Below, piece after piece: positions 33,553 to 46,579 of a DNA stretch of 64,000 nucleotides; the first letter of the stretch is position 1; each line of letters begins with the position of its first letter. The DNA comes from Rhynochetos jubatus (lineage: Eukaryota > Chordata > Aves > Eurypygiformes > Rhynochetidae): positions 2,293,001 to 2,357,000 of the forward strand of contig CM050656.1 in the NCBI GenBank assembly GCA_027574665.1, read 5' to 3'. The position numbers were made by a program, and so were the translations under genes. The notes under the pieces are model-generated. The model was not told where the DNA came from. It made no database searches and was given only the letters and a program-made list of their open reading frames with translations.

Positions 33553-36500
33553 ATGGATATAAAGATTTGGAAAGTGGATGTTGTGGCGATGAGGATGCGT
33601 GTTTCTTGATCCCGCCGGCTGAAGCAACCGTGCCAGCTCTTGCCAACGCTTGTACAGGTGGATCTCCGGTGGTCCGGCATCTTCCTGGGCGGTGAGAAAG
33701 GATTTTACTCTTGCCTACAAAAACTCTGTAGCTAAGCTGATAAAGCAACGTTACGTTGGGTTTTGTGCCGTCGTTTATTGTAGAGCAGACAGTATTCGGC
33801 GAAGAGTCGGTCCCAACCATAGCGCTTCGTGGGAGAGCCGGAGGAAAGCACGGACAGGGTGCTTGCGGGTGGTGGTACTTATGAGTGCTTAAGGCTTTGT
33901 GGACCAGTGTTGTTTACAACAGGCAGTAACAGCAGCACGTTGATGGTTGTTCAAGGTTTTAAAGTCTCCTGAATGGGTAAACGTTTAGCACTTGGTTGTT
34001 TCAGTTTTGTTTGTCGCTTAAAGGTTTTCTTTTAATCCCAGTGCAGAGCATATCGCTAAATCCACATCTACCACATTCTTTTAAATGGGCAAGCAATCGT
34101 ATTTCTCAGCAAAATTCAGTGGGCTTATTGTTTTGGTTGATACAAAGGCTTAGGACTCCGATAACTGAGATAAGCGCCTTTTCATTGTGTTCTACTGCTA
34201 ATAAACCAGTTGCCGTTTAACATCTTGCTGGTTCAAAATAGTGAGACCTTGGGCCTAATTACAGAGTTTTCTTTCGCTGAAGATTGCGTGCGGTGGAGGT
34301 TGAAAGGGTTTGTTTCCAAGGAAACAAATGCACTGCACTTGCCTCGCGTCTAACGTTTCCTGTAAGAAAATGCCATAACCGGGCTCCCGGGAGGGAGGAG
34401 TGTCGGGAGGTAACGGTGGCCCGTGCGGAGCCTTTTTCTCTAAACACCTGGTTTTCCTGAAACCGGGAGTTTATTTCTGCAATGGTTGTTTGGGTGCGTG
34501 AGAAAAAGCGGTGTAGTGTCAGCGTCCTAATTCCGGCGTCTCGGGCTCCGTCACCCCGGTTCAGCGGGGTTTGTTTTGTGCAGGTGCCGTGAGCGGCACT
34601 ATAGGAGCATCCTTTACGGTTACAATCGTACACCTGCTGGTTTACATGACACCTCTGCTCTACGTGTAGCTTTTGTTTTCCGTAACAGCTAAAGAAAGTC
34701 AATATATTTTGGGTAGACGTGTTTTTGTTGTCTGTGTCGCTGCTGCCAGGTCTACGAAACCTTCCGCAGGTGCGGTGTGCTTTGGGCTCCAAGTGCCGAG
34801 GGGAGATGCTTTCCGATTTTTTGCCCTTTTCTCTGAAATGTGGCTTTATCAGGGAAATGGGAACAAAACAAAAAAAAAAAGAGATTGAAAATTCTAGTAA
34901 AGGGCAAACAAATCGGGAAGGGTCCATGTGCCAACCCAGAAGTTGTTTATGGGGGGGGGGGGGGGGTGTTCTTTTTTCCCCCAGTAGTTGGGAACGTACA
35001 GGAAGCGCGTGCCTCCTCCCTGTTCATGGGGTGGTGATATTTAGGGGGTAGGGAACATAAGTGATAAGGTACAACAGTTAAATATATACACTCACGGTGC
35101 CGGGCTGCGACGTGGACTATGCTGGGATGCGTGAGTAAGTCTCTCAAAGGACTTAAACTTCAGGAAATCTCTTCTGGGAATGGTATTTCTTCATCAAACA
35201 CCATGGGCAATCCAGAAAGCCAGGCAAGAGCAGAAAAAATCCCTGAGGGTGGTGGGAAGGGCTCTTCTGGGGGACACCTCTCTGCCAAGAGACAGTGTGC
35301 CGGACGAGTCTGTCCTCCTTACCAGCTCCTGGGCTGGATGGGACTGAAATACCTCATTTTAGCCCTGGGGTCTTTAGGAACTATGTCTTGCTACATATAG
35401 TGTTGAACTGCATGGTCAAGCTAGATTAATTAGCTTTGTCATTTGAAATTAACTTCTATGTGTTCGATTATGTGCAATGTCATTCCTCTTTCAGAACGTT
35501 ATAAAACACACGTGTGTCTTCTGTGAGGCTTTAGCAGGTCTCGAAAAGCGAGATCCCCGGTTTCATGCAAAGCCTTTGCTGGCCAAACTGGGAAATCTCA
35601 GCTAGTTCAGCGAGAGCGATGCTTTGGGGATCGTGAAATCCTGAGTCTAATCCCTGGGAGAAGCGGCAGCGGTGGTGGGAGAGGTGTGTGGGTGCTGTAA
35701 CACACCATCATGGCCCAAGGCTGCCGGACACTGGGTATTAGATGCTTTCCCACTGCTGATAATAATGGGAGGAAAAGGAGCATTCTCTGGGCAAACCGTC
35801 TTTGCACTGGTACGTGATATGAACCCCACCAGTGCATGGCAGATGGATGGGTATGCCTGTTCTCTATTGAGGTTCAACACAGACAATACACTTAGAAAAT
35901 TAAAAAATAATGATAATGTAAGAAGCCATTTCCCTCCATGTTTCTTTATGTCCATCGTTTGTTTTGCGAATCTGTTTTCCCACTGGGGAAGGTGAGAAGG
36001 TGGATTCCTGATGGGTGTGCCTGGAGAAGAACGGTTCTGCCTGTTCAGTGATGCAATAGTTAGTTGCAAAAATGATGCAAACGATGCGTTGCTAAATACA
36101 CGGGAGGAGCAGGTTGGCAAAGAACACATCGTTTTTATCCAGTCCCATTTCAGCTCCTCTGTGTTGCTGCTGCACTGCCTTCGAGATCGCTTTGCAGGGT
36201 GATCCCAGTGGGAAGTGTTTGGATGGGTGTTTAAATACCCAGCTGGCTCCTACATACAGTAGTTTAATGGCCACAGGAGAGCGCAGGTATTTGTAAAAGA
36301 TGAGGATTGTATAAAACCAGTAAATGTTGTGGCCATGAAGCCGTTAACTCCTTGATATGGCTTCCGAGTATCTTTCTTCATGGTCACTAGCCTTTTCGTT
36401 AAACTATGGTTAATATTCTCTTGTTTTCGCCTTGCCTGGCCACTGGTTTGAGCGGGTTTCCCGCGCTCCCCGTGCCTAGGGGTTTGCGGATTTGCAGGAA

Positions 36501-38101
36501 CAGAGAGTACAGCCTAGCCCATACAGCAAAAAAGCAGAAAACCTCCTGCGCTGAGCATAAACCACCACCGCTTCCTTCATGCCCCCAAGTGGGGGAGATT
36601 TAAATCCAGACACCAGCACTGCCAGGGGCACTGAGAGGAGGTAACGGTACCCACAGCACGTCTGAGCCACCCTGGGGCTCACCCACCTTGAGCCTGGTTG
36701 GGTTAAAGTGGAAATGAGTGATTTCAGTATGAGAAAAATAAGTATTGTTACCATAAATGACTTCTTTGTTACGGAAATATAATATATCATTGAGAGGGAA
36801 GTTTCGCTATGCCAAGGAAACGAGGTATTAAACAAAACCTTAACAATGGTAAGTTTTGCAATGGTCTTAGTGGTTTTTGGTTTTCAGAAGGGGTCTTAGA
36901 AACTGAAGATTCCCTCTTAGGGGTCCAAGATGCTGTATTACCTTCCTTAGAGTGAAAATCGGGGTTTGTGATGTTAGTTAAGGTAGGTGGAGAGCCTTGT
37001 TCCTAGACTTGTAGGTAAGAGCCTTCTCTCCGCCCAGCCCCAGATGGTTGCCCCCCATTTCTGCACGGCACACGGTACTGGCGTTCTCTCTTTGCCTGCG
37101 GTAAGGACGTGGCACCGGGCGATGGGGTAGAGTGGTGACAGGCTGTGCTGGGACCAGCCCGCTTCCAGGAGCTGGTGGTGGCCATTTCGTGGCCAAACAA
37201 GCGCTAAGTGGTAAATTTGCAAAGATTTGGAAGCTCCTCCTTGTGCGGTTCAGTTGGGATCACCGAGGCCATGGCCAGTGGTGGGTGTAAAACAGTTGCA
37301 AAGGAGGAAGCATATGGAGAATGGGATTGAATTTTCCTGTCTGTTCTGGGGCTTCCTCCCTGTCATGAAATCAGGTGTAATAATAGAAAATATTTTATAA
37401 TGTTTTCATGCAGATAGATCAGTACTCAAAGGAAATTGAGAGCATGATGGGAGAGAGCAGAAAGGAGCAATCTGAGTGCCTGAGGAAACTGCTGCTCTCC
37501 CTCGTCTCCTGTCAGGAAATAGCTCCTTAAGTACTGCACTCCGAAATTGTCATCTGCTTGTTTTAACACAAAATGCCATCATGTAAAAATACCCCTTCTT
37601 TACTCAAGGAGATGGGAAAGCTAATGCTCTTGAAAACTGCAGCTTAAAGGGTTGAAGGCACGGGGAAAAAAAAGGAAAAGGGGTGTTGAGGGTTATAAGT
37701 CACAATGTTATGACCTATGTTAAAGAGGCAATTATTTTTTTCACGTATAAATCTGTGCCGTGGATGAGGTCTCGGGAAGCCAGCAAAGCTCCCTGCTGCT
37801 GAGCTCCCTCCCACCCACCACCCTGGTCCTCGTGCTGGATCGCGTCTAGAAATCCGGTCCTTTACGCAGGAACCTAAATTTGAGTCCAGCTTTCGATGCT
37901 CGAGTCTGAAAATGCCAGGGCCACGTCAGAGCCCAGGGCTGCGTTTAGAGGGGGTTTATTACTCATCCAGAAGACATCCAGCCTGGTGTGGGGCACAGAT
38001 TTTCTTCCTGGCCTGCAGCAGGGAGTGGGAAGATGGAAGAGTGCACTGACGTCGGGTGTGCATTCGACATCTGCCTTTCCAGGTGGCTCCACCGGTGGAA
38101 C
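33553..38101. other. Unique noncoding DNA with a G16 tract
   Basis: About 4.5 kb with no recognised exon. Frames of 222 aa (34259-34927, minus) and 160 aa (35647-36129, minus) are the longest. They have no known domain, are overlapped by open frames on the other strand, and are treated as chance. A G16 run is at 34951-34966. Confidence 0.5.
34951..34966. repeat. G16 homopolymer
   Basis: Sixteen consecutive G, by far the longest G run in the window, followed by TGTTC and then a T6 C5 stretch. A run this long can form intramolecular or stacked G-quadruplex structures and is prone to length change and sequencing error. Length may therefore be inexact. Confidence 0.85.
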
Positions 38102-38378
38102 GGGGACCCAGAGTCTCGGCTTGGAAAGCTTTGGGAGCATGACGATGATGGGGGACCCAGAGTCTCGGCTTGGAAAGCTTTGGGAGCATGACGATGATGG
38201 GGGACCCAGAGTCTCGGCTTGGAAAGCTTGGGGAGCATGACAATGATGGGGGACCCAGAGTCTCGGCTTGGGGAGCATGACGATGATGGGGGACCCAGGG
38301 TCTTGGCTTGGAAAGCTTGGGGAGCATGACGATGATGGGGGACCCAGAGTCTCAGCTTGGGGAGCATGACGATGCTGG
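38102..38378. repeat. 49-bp minisatellite, about 5.8 copies
   Basis: The word GACCCAGAGTCTCGGCTTGG (or a near match) starts at 38105, 38154, 38203, 38252, 38292 and 38341, giving periods of 49, 49, 49, 40 and 49. The fourth copy lacks 9 bases (the GAAAGCTTG part), and the last is also short of them. Each unit ends with GGAGCATGACGATGATG-like text. Because 49 is one more than a multiple of three, the reading frame shifts by one each unit. All three minus-strand frames stay open (114-172 aa) and encode the same repeated Pro/His/Leu-rich text. This is a property of the repeat, not a gene. Confidence 0.95.
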
Positions 38379-41300
38379 TGCCTTATTGCCAACCACTCTG
38401 AGATGCCTCATCTCTCGTTATGAGCCTGCTTACAGGTGATGGTATCCTAGTACGCAAGGAATTACGGCACCTTTTCTCTGTTACTTCATGTAGTTTCATC
38501 CAGAAAGCGGCCATCGGTGGTTCTTCCCTAACGGAGCTAAACCAGCAACCCCACCTCTGAAGAGGTGGAGCATCGAGAGCAAATGAATTCCATCTTGGGC
38601 ATAAAGCCCAAGTTTCTGGTAGTTTGGGTTTCCATCAGCTAAATGGCGCTCAGTTTTGGTTTAGTCTCTTCGCGTGCTGCGATGGGGACTCGCCTCCCCT
38701 GCAGCATCTCTCCCACAGGTGGCTTTGCCAAAGCTTTAGAGGTTGGCAGTAGCCAAAGCGGAACATGAAATGAAAGCTCCCTAAAGATGCAGTAAAACCG
38801 TAGATCAGAATGTAATCCAGATGGAGACCTGTTCAGTGCACACTTCTGTGCACAGCGCGTGCCCGGCTCGGGGGTTTGGGTGTGCTCTCACCAAAACCGT
38901 GCATTCGGAAGATGTCATCGTATACGCCGTTGACATAAAATAGATAAAACCCCTCCCACTAATGAATTGCAAGCGCAGACCCCTTGGAGATGGCTCTGAA
39001 GAATGCGGCGCTCGGTGGTCACAAACCAGCCGCCGTTGTTGATTCGCTATGTTATTTCTGTTGGAAACGTCTCAGAAACGCACTCCGGGAGGTTGCAGGG
39101 TGGATCGAGCATCAGCGAGCCGATTTTCCTTCTTTCCCCCTGGTTTCAGTTTCCTCTGTTTCTTGCACAGGCTCTTTCTGACTCTCTCCCACTTCCACAC
39201 CGGCCCGGTAGGTCGTCGGTGGCTCGCTGGGCCGCGGCGCAATGCAGGAGCCCCCCCCACGGCGACGCACGCTCCGCAGCGTGGGAGGTGACGCCCGCAC
39301 GTTGCTCGGCGCCCCGTGCCCACTTGGCCCTGCGCGGTGGCCAGCGGCAGCGGGCAGAGGGGTCTGGGGGCTTCTCTGAGGGAAAAGGCGGCGCTCCGTT
39401 TGGAAGGCAAGCCCCGTCTCCCGGATGTAGCCGCCTTTGCATGAACGGTTGGCTCTGAAACACCTCCTCTCCCGCACGAGGCCGGTCGGCTTGCGCGTTA
39501 CCCGTTCGAACATCGGGTTGTGTTTGCGGGAAGAGGGGAAGGAGGGTGTTTGTGAGAAAGCTGGAGGTGATGGAGCTGTTTTGAGAAGATGAATCGTCCT
39601 GGGGGGCACTTTCTGTTTGCATTTGTGGGGGAGAGATTCAGGGTATATTGATAGTATCACTCCAGAAGCTGAAGTTTCCTGCTGCCAAATGACTTTTAGT
39701 GATACCGCCTTCGGAAAGCACGAAGTGCTCGTGCCACCTCCCGCCTGGATTCATCCAGGCCTCCGCAGATGGAGTTCGGCGGGAGCGTACGGTGGTGTCG
39801 GGGAGCCCATCGCTCACGTGCAGCACGCCTTAAACACCCGTTGCAGAGCTGCAAGTGACTGCGCCAGCCGCAGAGCAGGGGAAAACCAGTCCTGAATAGT
39901 TGGGTGAACAGTTAAAGAGTCATCTGCGTTGGCGAGAGGTTTCTGTGAGCCTGGCCCTAAGGAATACACACCTGTAATTAGGCCGGTTACTTCCTGCAGC
40001 CCAGCGCTCGCCTTAGCTTGGGCTTGTATTCCTGCGAGGTTTGGCGCCTGCATTTTGCAGAAGAGTCTGCGGGAGATTCAGGTCAGGTTTTGGAGCCGCT
40101 GATTTCCTGGCACGCCAAATTACCTGCAGGTTTCAAGCCAGCTTACAGCAGGTATGGCTTATTATTTGGTGAATAGAATACCGAAATTCAAGAAAAATAG
40201 ATTACCTTAAAAGTATGTTTGACGAGCTAATTCGTTTGAATGGGTATATGGTTCATGATTGCGTTTCTTAAGTGTATTTTTCAGCGTGACATGGAGAAGG
40301 CTGGTGTTTAACGTAAGGGTTGGTCAGGTAGTGTTCCTGCGGCTCTTGGGTCAGTCCTTGGGCAGGCTGGTTTAGAGGTAAAAAAGGCAATTAGAACTGC
40401 AGATCAGTATTTCATCATTCGGAATCGGTGTGGCCAGAAAGAAAGAATGAATGAAAAGCTTCTGCCTGGCTGAGCAGTTGGTTCGGTGCACGAGCAATCG
40501 CATCCTTTCCAAATCAATAGATAGCTTTGTCCTCCGCCAAGCAGCCTGTGGCGGCGGCGCGTGACAAACACCCCCGACGATACAAACATTTGCGAAAGGG
40601 TCGATACCGCTCTGCAAACCAGCTCATAAAATACCGGGGAGCGGAACTCGCTTTCTGAGTGGTTTTGATGCTTTTCGCTTATAAGCTAGGATGTTTGCAT
40701 GTTATCCTGATTATTCCTCTATTAACAACTGGGGGAGGGTCAAAATATTCCTCTCAACGTGTTAATATGTCATTTATTTACGAAAACCCGGTATACCTCT
40801 GCGTTAGCTCGTGACCTTCAATCCGGGAGGAGACGGTTCCACATATTTGTTTTTACGAATGTGCTGCGCTTCTGCTTTGCCTCAAGATATCCAAAATATC
40901 AGCTGATTGTTTTCAGGCTGCTGCGTCCGTCCGTGCCTTTCGAGGACAGGGAACATTCCTGAGCCTTCGCAGCAACCTGCCGTTGATTGAGGGAACGAGG
41001 GTAACGACGTGCTGGAGGGCCTGGGGTGTTTCAAGCCGGCGAGAGCTGCCTTATGTAACTTTTCTGAAAGACGTGGAAAAACGTTCCGTGCTGGTTTTCT
41101 AGAAAAGGGTTTTCAAGGGTCTGTGCAATTCTTCCCAAAACGTTTGACGTTTCCCTAGTGGGGCTGCCAGGATGGACCGATGGGACTCGTCATTAGCAGG
41201 GCTCGCAAAGCTATTTTAGCCTCTGATTAATGAACATATTAAATAGGTAGATGTGGCATCCAGTGGATAAAGATCAAAATGAACAATTTGATGGGTTTTT

Positions 41301-44300
41301 GGCGTGCGTAGGAGTAGGAGGCAGGGCACTCAGCAGTGCTTAGGCCCAGAAGCGAGGTAGAAGTGGGTTCTGATCATAGCCTTGAGAGTTACATTCATTT
41401 GTGTCGTGTTGATCATGCAATTGCTAGTCTTTCATTTGGGTCTTTAGTAGAGGATAATTATCCAACTGTCTGAGAAGCTATAGGAGAAAAAAACAGGAGA
41501 ATGACTTATTATCCTTCCCACCCAGCCACCGTTTGATTACTGCCATGTTCCCTGCAATTATCCACATCAAGTTCAGGATGCTCGATGAAGGGAAAGGTTG
41601 GAAACGTGAAGGGAGATACCATACAAACGGGAGCAGGGAGAGAAAATGCACAGTCTCAGTGTGGTGGGATAGCAAAGAAGCACGAAGACGCCCGTTACCA
41701 AATGAGCAGTGAGTTCATTTTGTCTTTTTCACCAGAAACGAGAATAATGGTGAAGGCCAACGTGGCAGGCTTTCCATTCGAGGGGGACACGGGGGTGTGT
41801 TTTCCCAGGCGTGGGGCGTGGAGGGCACAGCCACCTCAAACCTGGCCACATTTTACCGTGCCAGCCTGAGAGCTGGGGCAAAGCTAAAAGGGCAGGGTCA
41901 GTTAGGATATGGAAAGGGAATTTCTTGGAGTCACACGAAATCATGAGGGTTTTCAACCTTGGGTTGGGCGGGAAGCCTGCGGAGGATGGGGGGGTGGGGA
42001 CGGAGATTTTTGGGGATGACGGTAGTTTGTTGCTCCCCAAGCCCACAGGGTTGGCGTGCCCATTGGGGGTGGCCCGGAGGCTTGGATTAAGCTCATTAGG
42101 TTGAGCTGAATTTCTCTTATTTGATAGCAAATTAAATTTCAGGCTGCCCCATGGTGGGAGTTGCTTAATTTAACTCTCACACACGGTGTTTTTCGTTTGT
42201 GGAAACCATGTGAGGTCTGTCAGTGGGTTGGTGATGCCAGGTTTTGCTAGCCTAAGTGCCGAGCACGTGTAGGAGCAGCCCGCGATGCTGAGCTTTACTT
42301 CCCAAAAGAAAGGGAGGGCACAGTGATCTGGAAATTCCTGCAGCGTTAAGAAACACCTTCTGAGCTGAGTTTTCAACTGTGTCCAAACCAACACGCGTTT
42401 CCAGCATAATAAACAACGCTTTTGAAAATGTAAATGCCCTTTTAAAGCGTGAGGCGCGAGCTGTTTGCGCGTTGATTATCCCTACTCTGTCTTCACAGGC
42501 ACACTCCGTTGTTTTATTATACTTCTAATTCCTACCGACCTTGTTATAAAATGTGTTTTACTGGCAGTAGAGTGAAATCCGGGTTAACGTTTCCTCTAAC
42601 CGTTGCCCAAGAGCAGCACGTAGCGATGCCGGTCTGGGTTTGTTCAGCAGCCGGTGCGAAGTGTTGAGTTGTGACTTGGCATGGGGCGGCATTTCCCATC
42701 CAGCTCTCTCTCTGTGTTTGGGAATTGGATTTGAGATGTTAATTAATAAAGCAGTCCCTCACTCCGCTTTCCAGTTTGGAGTGAACCGCAGGGCAGGGGT
42801 GGTCCCGCGGGTTTCAGGTCTTGGTTCATGGGCAGGCTCCCGGAGCCGTAGCGTGTTATCCCCTGGGCTCCCGGCGGGTCCCCCCTGTGCTGCTTTGGGT
42901 TCCCTCCTCTCTCTGGGAAGGGGACATCACGCATCGCTTAGGGCTCTGATGAAACGTAAAGCCCAGTTATACATGTTTGCTCATGCATCGGATCTCAGAT
43001 GGTGATAAACCCCTTCCCTTTGGTTGTCAAGGTGAAAAGTCTTCACTGGGAGGAAAAAAACCCAGCGAATGGAAAATTTGTGGGTACATACTGCACGTTT
43101 CTGGCCACTGAAGTTTTTGTTTCCTGGACAGGAGGGAGCCCAGCACACCCTCCAGCCCCACCAGCGGAACCCCCTTCCTCACCCTCCGCGTTCGGGTGGA
43201 CGGAGGCGCTGCGTGGGCAGGGGCGCGCGGGCAGATCCCCTTTCAGCATTCCCAAACCCTTGCTGCTGGAAGCACTTTAAATTCTCCTCTGCTGAAGCAG
43301 CCCTCCCCTTGCCCCTGGATCCCCTCCCCGGCTCTGCGTCCGGTGGAGGTGCAGCAGGAGCCCCGGAGCGGGTGCGTGGTGGGGGGCCAGCAGCCGAGCC
43401 CGGGGTTGCACCGCCACGGAAAGCCCTTATTTTGGGAGCTCGCGCGGCTCCGTGTCGGCTCTCTTCCCACCACCCACCCCCTGACGTCTCGATGCACCAG
43501 GGAGCTGTGCCGGGTTTGATGTTCAGCGGCGGGATTTAGATGTAAATCTTGTAAAATTCCATTTTATGCAGAGCCACACAAATCTGCTCCAAGGCTCTGG
43601 GTGAAGTTGCAGCTGCGGACGTACCTGCTCCAGGGATTTTCCTGCAAGCAGAGCTCCTCTCCAGCCTGGAGAGGCAGCCAGGGATCCCGTCCAGGAACAC
43701 AGACCCGGCCCTGAGTGGCAGGAGTACGGCAGAGCGCACCCGGGGTTGTGCGGAATGACCCCTTGCAGGGAGCTTGCCACCCTCGGAAAGCTTTCCTGGT
43801 ACTTCCAGTGCGGAGGGATGGATAAGCCAGGCCTTTTGCCATAGAGACTTGCTCCCTCCTGCCCATAACGCCCACCCTGGACAGGGACCCGGGTCCCCCC
43901 GTAGCTGCCTGCACCCCCGTCACCCCGGGAGCCTCATCCCTCGCATCCACTGTGCGGAGCGGGATACGCAGCAGGGACCCGAGAGCGGGGATTCGGCAGC
44001 GTCAGGAAACTTTGATTCATCTGTGAAGGCGGTGAATGAACGAGGGATATGACCTGGCAAGGATAAACAGGAAAATGGGGATGTGTCTCCAGTTTGGAAA
44101 AGGCTTGTTTTTTATTCCCCCTCCCCGTCTCAGGATGACTGGAAGGGATTATACAAACGAGAGCAGGAAACTGCAGTCAGGGCTTTGCCAGAAATAGATT
44201 ATTATTATTTTCCTCCTGATATAAATGAAGGAATAAGGGAGTCCGTGGAGGCTGTTCCACATGCACCCTCACATTGTGATTGCCAAGCCATTTGCATTCG

Positions 44301-46107
44301 TGTGTAGAGTGACATCCACCCTGCAATGGGAGTTGACACGTAATCCCAAAGAATAAAAACTCCTGGGGACACCTCCGTGCCGCCGACACGGCTTCGGAAA
44401 GACACAAGTTTGGAGGAAGTGGAAAACGTACTGAATATTTTCGGACGAGTAGAAGAGAAGGATCACCTTGGAAGATGTTAAATGTTAATTTCTTACCTAA
44501 TCGCCGGCATTCCTGGATTGGGTAAGTATGACTTGGTTTTGTCCGGGTCAGAGCAGCCCTGGTGGGCAGAAGAGCTTGGAAAGGCGCGATTTTACGTTTG
44601 AAAAAAAGCAGCTGCTAAAGAGGAACGGCGATAAGGATATACGTGTTCCTCGAGCCGTACAATTGTCACGGGGCGTGCTGAATACTTCCTTTTCCTCTCT
44701 CTTTCCTGATCACGTTTGGATCTCACAACGCGCCCTCACGACGCCTGGTAACTGGGGGCGGGGGGTGAAAAGGCTGGAAAACTTTGTGTCGTGCTTAATT
44801 ATCTTTGTTACAAGGTGTGCATGAACATACATTTTCATTGACAAAAAGGAAGGAGCCGCTGAAACGGCTTTTCAGTTGGGTGGTTGGCGGTGTTCCCTCT
44901 GCGCCCTCCCAAGCCTGTTGTCGGCTGCCGTTAGGTTTTGATACGCAGACGGAGCTGCCGCCTCTGCTCTGCTCGTGTCAGGGCAGGGGGAGATGGGGGG
45001 CAACGTCCCACAGCGGTACCGCACACTCTGTGTGATAGACCGCGCCGAAACGGCTTCCCTGGCTGTAGGTAAAGGTCCTTGGGGGTAAAGGTGTGAAGTC
45101 ATTGGGTAGCAGGATATAGATGCTCTCACAGCTGCGGATATTCCATGGACTACACAGCACCTTGTAAGAATGTGAAATAGAGAGAGAATTTGATATTCCA
45201 GATATTCAAATACTCTATTCTGTAATCTTACCTAAACACGCGTATATTCTGATCCTACGTGGAAACTTTTCTATATAATCCTATTACTGCTTATAATTGT
45301 TTAACTGTGGCTCCCTGTGGATTGGGCTCTGAGATGAACCCATAGCTCGGTGTTTGTGCATACTAACAAAAATACCAAGGCTCTGTGTCTTCAGAGGGTG
45401 CTGTGAAGGCACACAGGTGGCTCTCCTGCTCCGGAGCACAGCCTGCTCGTCAAGCAGAGCCGCGGGGGGTGTTTCAGGGACAGGAGAATGGAAAGGTCAG
45501 TATTAGAGGAAAGGAAAAGCACATTATTATATTATCGAAGCCCTCTGGATAAAGCAAAAGAAATGAGAGGAAGAAACAGGGGGTCCCTATAAGCAAGGAG
45601 GCCCACTGGTTGCTTGAGTTCTCCGTGTAGGTGCTGTGTCCTCCCCGAGGACCGGTTCGCCTCGGTGGGAGGTTTTCTTAACGAAAAAGCCCGATGCTAC
45701 CTGTTATTGCACCGCATAACCATCAGGGCTGCGCCTTCTGCGCGCAGCGTGGCGGCGGTGACTCCATGGATAGATGGGAAAGACGGCTCTGTCTGGGCTG
45801 CGCAGTGGGTTGGGATGGACGGCGAGGTCGTTCTCCCTCCTGCACCTGGGGGACCAGGGTGGGTGGCCCAGCGCTGCCCAGACACCCGCTGCCCGTCTGC
45901 AGGACATGCCTGGTGGCACGCGTCACCTCGCCTGCTCACATGGCCGCTGTGCGCTCAGGCGGGCAGAGGGTGTTGGCGGCACGAGTTCCTACCCACCCGG
46001 AGGGGTCCGGCACATGCTGGTGATGTGCCACCACTCCCGTCCTCCTGCCCTCACCCCGCTCTCTGTCTCACTCCTGTACTCACTCCCAGGCACGTGTGCT
46101 GCTTGCG
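38379..46107. other. Noncoding DNA, increasingly GC-rich
   Basis: No exon or transposon is recognised. CpG-dense patches occur at 39190-39530 (listed separately), about 43130-43500, 43890-44000 and 45640-45800. Frames of 120-230 aa here overlap on several strands and frames at once (three at 39003-39660, three at 43069-43950), the signature of stop-poor composition. The intervening 40100-42600 and 44300-45400 stretches are AT-rich to neutral. Confidence 0.5.
39190..39530. promoter_or_regulatory. Strongest CpG island of the window
   Basis: By hand count about 41 CpG in roughly 330 bases at about 63% GC, observed/expected near 1.2, with sharply lower CpG on both sides. In birds such islands usually coincide with promoters or other unmethylated regulatory DNA. 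No TATA box, CRE or recognisable first exon is seen, and frames on both strands (182 and 158 aa minus, 151 aa plus) contradict each other. Promoter status is an inference. A noncoding-RNA start or distal element is equally possible. Confidence 0.5.
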
Positions 46108-46579
46108 GAGAAATATGTACCGGTCGGAGCGAGTCCAGAGGAGGCCATGGAGATGCTCCAAGGGCTGGAGCCCCTCTGCCCTGGGGACAGGCTGGGGGAG
46201 TTGGGCTTGTTCAGCCTGGAGAAGGGAAAGCTCCAGGGAGACCTTAGAGCACCTTCCAGGGCCTGGGGGGGCTACAAGGAAGCTGGGGGGGACTTTGTCC
46301 AAGGGCCTGTAGTGACAGGACAAGGGGTAACAGGTTTAGACTGAAAGAGGGAGATTGAGATGGGCCATCAGGAAGGAATTCTTCCCGCAGAGGGTGGGGA
46401 GCACTGGGACAGGTTGGCCAGAGAAGCTGTGGCTGTCCCATCCCTGGGAGTGTCCAAGGCCAGGCTGGATGAGGCTTGGAGCAACCTGGGCTAGTGGAAG
46501 GTGTCCCCATGGCAGGGGTGGGACTGAATGGTCTTTGAGGTTGTTTCCAACCCAAACCATCCCATGATTCTGTGATTCT
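46108..46579 (+). mobile_element. CR1: CR1 retrotransposon, longer 3' fragment
   Basis: About 472 bases. It starts in the decayed ORF2 end (GGAGCGAGTCCAGAGGAGGC, then TTGTTCAGCCTGGAGAAGGG) and continues through the AAGGAAGCTGGGGGG and CCTGTAGTGACAGGACAAGG segments to CCCATGATTCTGTGATTCT, with two intact terminal octamers. It shows the normal order of segments that is broken in the copy at 49243. Small indels are present (CCATGGCAGG loses an upstream CTGC). Frames of 232 and 157 aa that enter this copy are artefacts. Confidence 0.95.

Noticed and set aside
34259-34927. 222-aa minus frame
   Set aside because: No known domain, begins next to a low-complexity A-rich stretch, and has overlapping plus-strand frames.
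38102-38392. Repeat array as a CRISPR or as a repetitive protein gene (172, 134, 122 and 114-aa frames)
   Set aside because: Units are directly adjacent with no unique spacers, and the genome is eukaryotic. The frames are open in all three phases because the unit is 3n+1 and lacks stops, so none is specifically coding.
39003-39660. Three overlapping frames of 151-182 aa
   Set aside because: They overlap in different frames and strands inside a CpG island, where stops are rare. No recognised domain.
45614-46312. 232-aa plus frame
   Set aside because: Its last third is CR1 sequence and the first part is GC-rich with another 157-aa frame overlapping. It is not a host gene.
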